Positions 62,649 through 64,000 of a DNA stretch of 64,000 nucleotides are shown here, piece after piece. The stretch is from Micrococcus sp. (lineage in GTDB: Bacteria > Actinomycetota > Actinomycetes > Actinomycetales > Micrococcaceae): contig JASBVO010000008.1 of assembly GCA_029961105.1 (NCBI GenBank), forward strand, positions 124,001 to 188,000. Direction: 5' to 3'. The notes beneath the pieces were generated by a model. That model was not told the DNA's origin and did no database searches. It saw nothing but the letters and a program-made list of their open reading frames with translations. A program made the position numbers and the translations under genes. Numbering within the stretch: position 1 is the first letter of the stretch; each line of letters begins with the position of its first letter.

Positions 62649-63899
62649 ATGACTGACATCTCCAGTGTTGCCGTGATCGGCCTGGGCTACATCGGCCTGC
62701 CGACGGCCGCCATCCTCGCGGGCAACGGGATCCGGGTGCACGGGGTGGACGTGAGTCGGCGCACGGTGGATGCGGTCAACGCTGGGAACGTCCCGTTCGT
62801 CGAGCCGGACCTGGACGGCTACGTGCGCAAGGCCGTGGCCGAGGGCCTGCTCACGGCCACCACCGACACGCCGGCGGCCGATGCCTACATCGTGGCCGTG
62901 CCGACCCCGTTCCATGCGGACAAGAGCGCGGACCTGTCCTACATCGAGGCCGCCGGCCGGGGGCTGGCCCCGCAACTGCGCGGCGGGGAACTGGTCATCC
63001 TGGAGTCCACCTCCCCGCCCGGGGCCACGGAGCACCTGGCCGAGGTCGTCTACGCCGAGCGCCCGGATTTGGCCGCGGAGCGGTCGCTGGACTTCGCGCA
63101 CTGCCCGGAGCGGGTGCTGCCGGGCAAGGTGATGACCGAGCTGGTCACCAACGACCGGATCGTGGGCGGGTCCACCCCGGCGGCGGCCGAGCGGACCCGG
63201 ACCCTGTACGAGACGTTCTGCCAGGGGCAGATCCTGCTGACCGACACCCGCACCGCCGAGCTGGCCAAGCTGGTGGAGAACTCGTTCCGGGACGTGAACA
63301 TCGCCTTCGCCAACGAGCTGTCGATGATCTGCCACGAGCTGGACATCAACGTCTGGGAGCTCATCGAGCTGGCCAACCACCACCCGCGGGTGAACATCCT
63401 GCAGCCCGGCCCGGGCGTGGGCGGGCACTGCATCGCGGTGGACCCGTGGTTCATCGTGGACGCCGCCCCGGACGCCGCCCGGCTGATCCGCAGCGCCCGG
63501 GAGATCAACGACGCCAAGCCGCAGTGGGTCGTGGACCAGGTCAAGGCCAAGGCCTTCGACGTGCTCCAGGACACCGGCCGGGCCCCGGTGATCGCGGCCC
63601 TGGGGCTGGCGTTCAAGCCGAACATCGACGACCTGCGCGAGTCCCCGGCGCTGAACATCACCGCGGCCATGGCCGAGCAGTTCGCCGCCTCCACGATCCT
63701 GGCCGCCGAACCGCACGTGGACGAGCTGCCGGCCGTGCTCGCCGGGCGCGAGAACGTCCGGCTGTGCCCGGCGAAGGCCGCCATCGAGGCCGCGGACATC
63801 GTCGTGCTGCTCGTGGACCACACCGCCTTCGCCAACCTCAAGCCCCTGGCGGCCGGCAAGCACCTGGTGGACACCCGGGGGCAGTGGCGCGACCGGTGA
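62649..63899 (+). CDS. wecC: UDP-N-acetyl-D-mannosaminuronate dehydrogenase (WecC type)
   Basis: A 416-residue UDP-sugar dehydrogenase of the WecC/WbpA group: VAVIGLGYIGLPTAAILAGN, AYIVAVPTPFH, VILESTSPPGATEHLAEVVY, the catalytic Cys261 in GPGVGGHCIAVDPWFIV, and ALGLAFKPNIDDLRESPALN. It oxidises UDP-ManNAc to the uronic acid. Micrococcus luteus teichuronic acid is built from glucose and ManNAcA, so with galU this supplies precursors for a similar polymer (inference). It overlaps the next gene by 4 bases. Confidence 0.92.
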   Translation: MTDISSVAVIGLGYIGLPTAAILAGNGIRVHGVDVSRRTVDAVNAGNVPFVEPDLDGYVRKAVAEGLLTATTDTPAADAYIVAVPTPFHADKSADLSYIEAAGRGLAPQLRGGELVILESTSPPGATEHLAEVVYAERPDLAAERSLDFAHCPERVLPGKVMTELVTNDRIVGGSTPAAAERTRTLYETFCQGQILLTDTRTAELAKLVENSFRDVNIAFANELSMICHELDINVWELIELANHHPRVNILQPGPGVGGHCIAVDPWFIVDAAPDAARLIRSAREINDAKPQWVVDQVKAKAFDVLQDTGRAPVIAALGLAFKPNIDDLRESPALNITAAMAEQFAASTILAAEPHVDELPAVLAGRENVRLCPAKAAIEAADIVVLLVDHTAFANLKPLAAGKHLVDTRGQWRDR

Positions 63900-64000
63900 C
63901 CCGGAACGCCAGCCGCCGGACACCCTGGTTCACCAACTCCCTGCTGACCCTGCAGACGGTCAGGGACGAGCTGGTCCAGGACCCCGTCCAGTTCGCCCTG
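63896..64000 (+). CDS. start of a gene cut by the window edge, possibly a glycosyltransferase
   Basis: A frame from GTG at 63896, overlapping the wecC stop (GTGA), stays open for 35 codons to the edge: TRNASRRTPWFTNSLLTLQT then DELVQDPVQFAL. This resembles N termini of family 4 glycosyltransferases in Micrococcaceae wall-polymer loci, but too little is visible to be sure. Confidence 0.5.
   Translation, partial: MTRNASRRTPWFTNSLLTLQTVRDELVQDPVQFAL

Overview
The window is high-GC actinobacterial chromosome, most likely a member of the Micrococcaceae (Micrococcus, Citricoccus, Kocuria or Arthrobacter type). The reasons are the strong G/C third-position codon use, the many GTG and TTG starts, malate:quinone oxidoreductase, the zinc-less L32, and a gene order (ilvD, ilvBNC, serA, leuB, ilvE, FAH protein, gltX, tRNA-Gln/Glu, IclR regulator, leuCD, murA, plsC, gpsA, ddl, DUF3515, DAK2, recG, rsmD, coaD, yceD, rpmF, rnc, mutM) that I recall as typical of Micrococcales. 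The genus cannot be fixed from sequence reading alone. No insertion sequences, prophage genes or CRISPR arrays are seen.

Layout. 0-7.4 kb: the start of an RND-type exporter (cut by the window edge), mqo, a Tat/lipoprotein solute-binding protein, tRNA-Leu, a Bcp-type peroxiredoxin, a secreted M23 peptidase with a Pro/Thr-rich tail, tRNA-Lys and a small unknown protein. 7.5-19.1 kb: branched-chain amino acid genes ilvD, ilvB-ilvN-ilvC, leuB and ilvE, with serA and metG between them. 19.1-27.1 kb: a 15-bp tandem repeat and three large independently oriented proteins, each joining a glycosyltransferase domain to a polysaccharide pyruvyltransferase domain. 27.3-30.2 kb: FAH-family enzyme, gltX, tRNA-Gln, tRNA-Glu. 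30.3-40.6 kb: PhoD phosphatase, a pair of dynamin-like GTPases, thiL, a UDP-glucose dehydrogenase and an OafA-type acyltransferase. 40.7-48.7 kb: IclR regulator divergent from leuCD, then murA, plsC, gpsA, ddl and a DUF3515 lipoprotein. 48.7-59.9 kb: a Wzz/BY-kinase, DAK2 protein, recG, rsmD, an aminotransferase, coaD, galU, yceD, rpmF, rnc and mutM. 59.9-64 kb: the start of an envelope glycan locus (LCP ligase, glycosyltransferase, UDP-ManNAc dehydrogenase and a cut gene).

Two themes stand out. First, branched-chain amino acid control is unusually readable. ilvBNC has a Val-Val-Val-Ile leader peptide that appears to be translated from a leaderless transcript, with competing hairpins and an intrinsic terminator. 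A TCTCA-N5-TGAGA inverted repeat lies upstream of that promoter and also between the IclR gene and leuCD, suggesting one regulator ties them together. leuB has a different paired palindrome 20 bp apart over its -35 region. Second, envelope glycan genes (pyruvyltransferase fusions, ugd, acyltransferase, Wzz-kinase, galU, LCP, wecC) are interleaved into an otherwise housekeeping backbone. They fit synthesis of an acidic, possibly pyruvylated or acylated wall polymer such as a teichuronic acid.

About a dozen genes have a TANNNT -10 box 6-8 bp before the start codon and no Shine-Dalgarno sequence, so leaderless transcription appears common here; I used it to choose several starts. All functional calls come from reading motifs and family resemblance; no database search was run.
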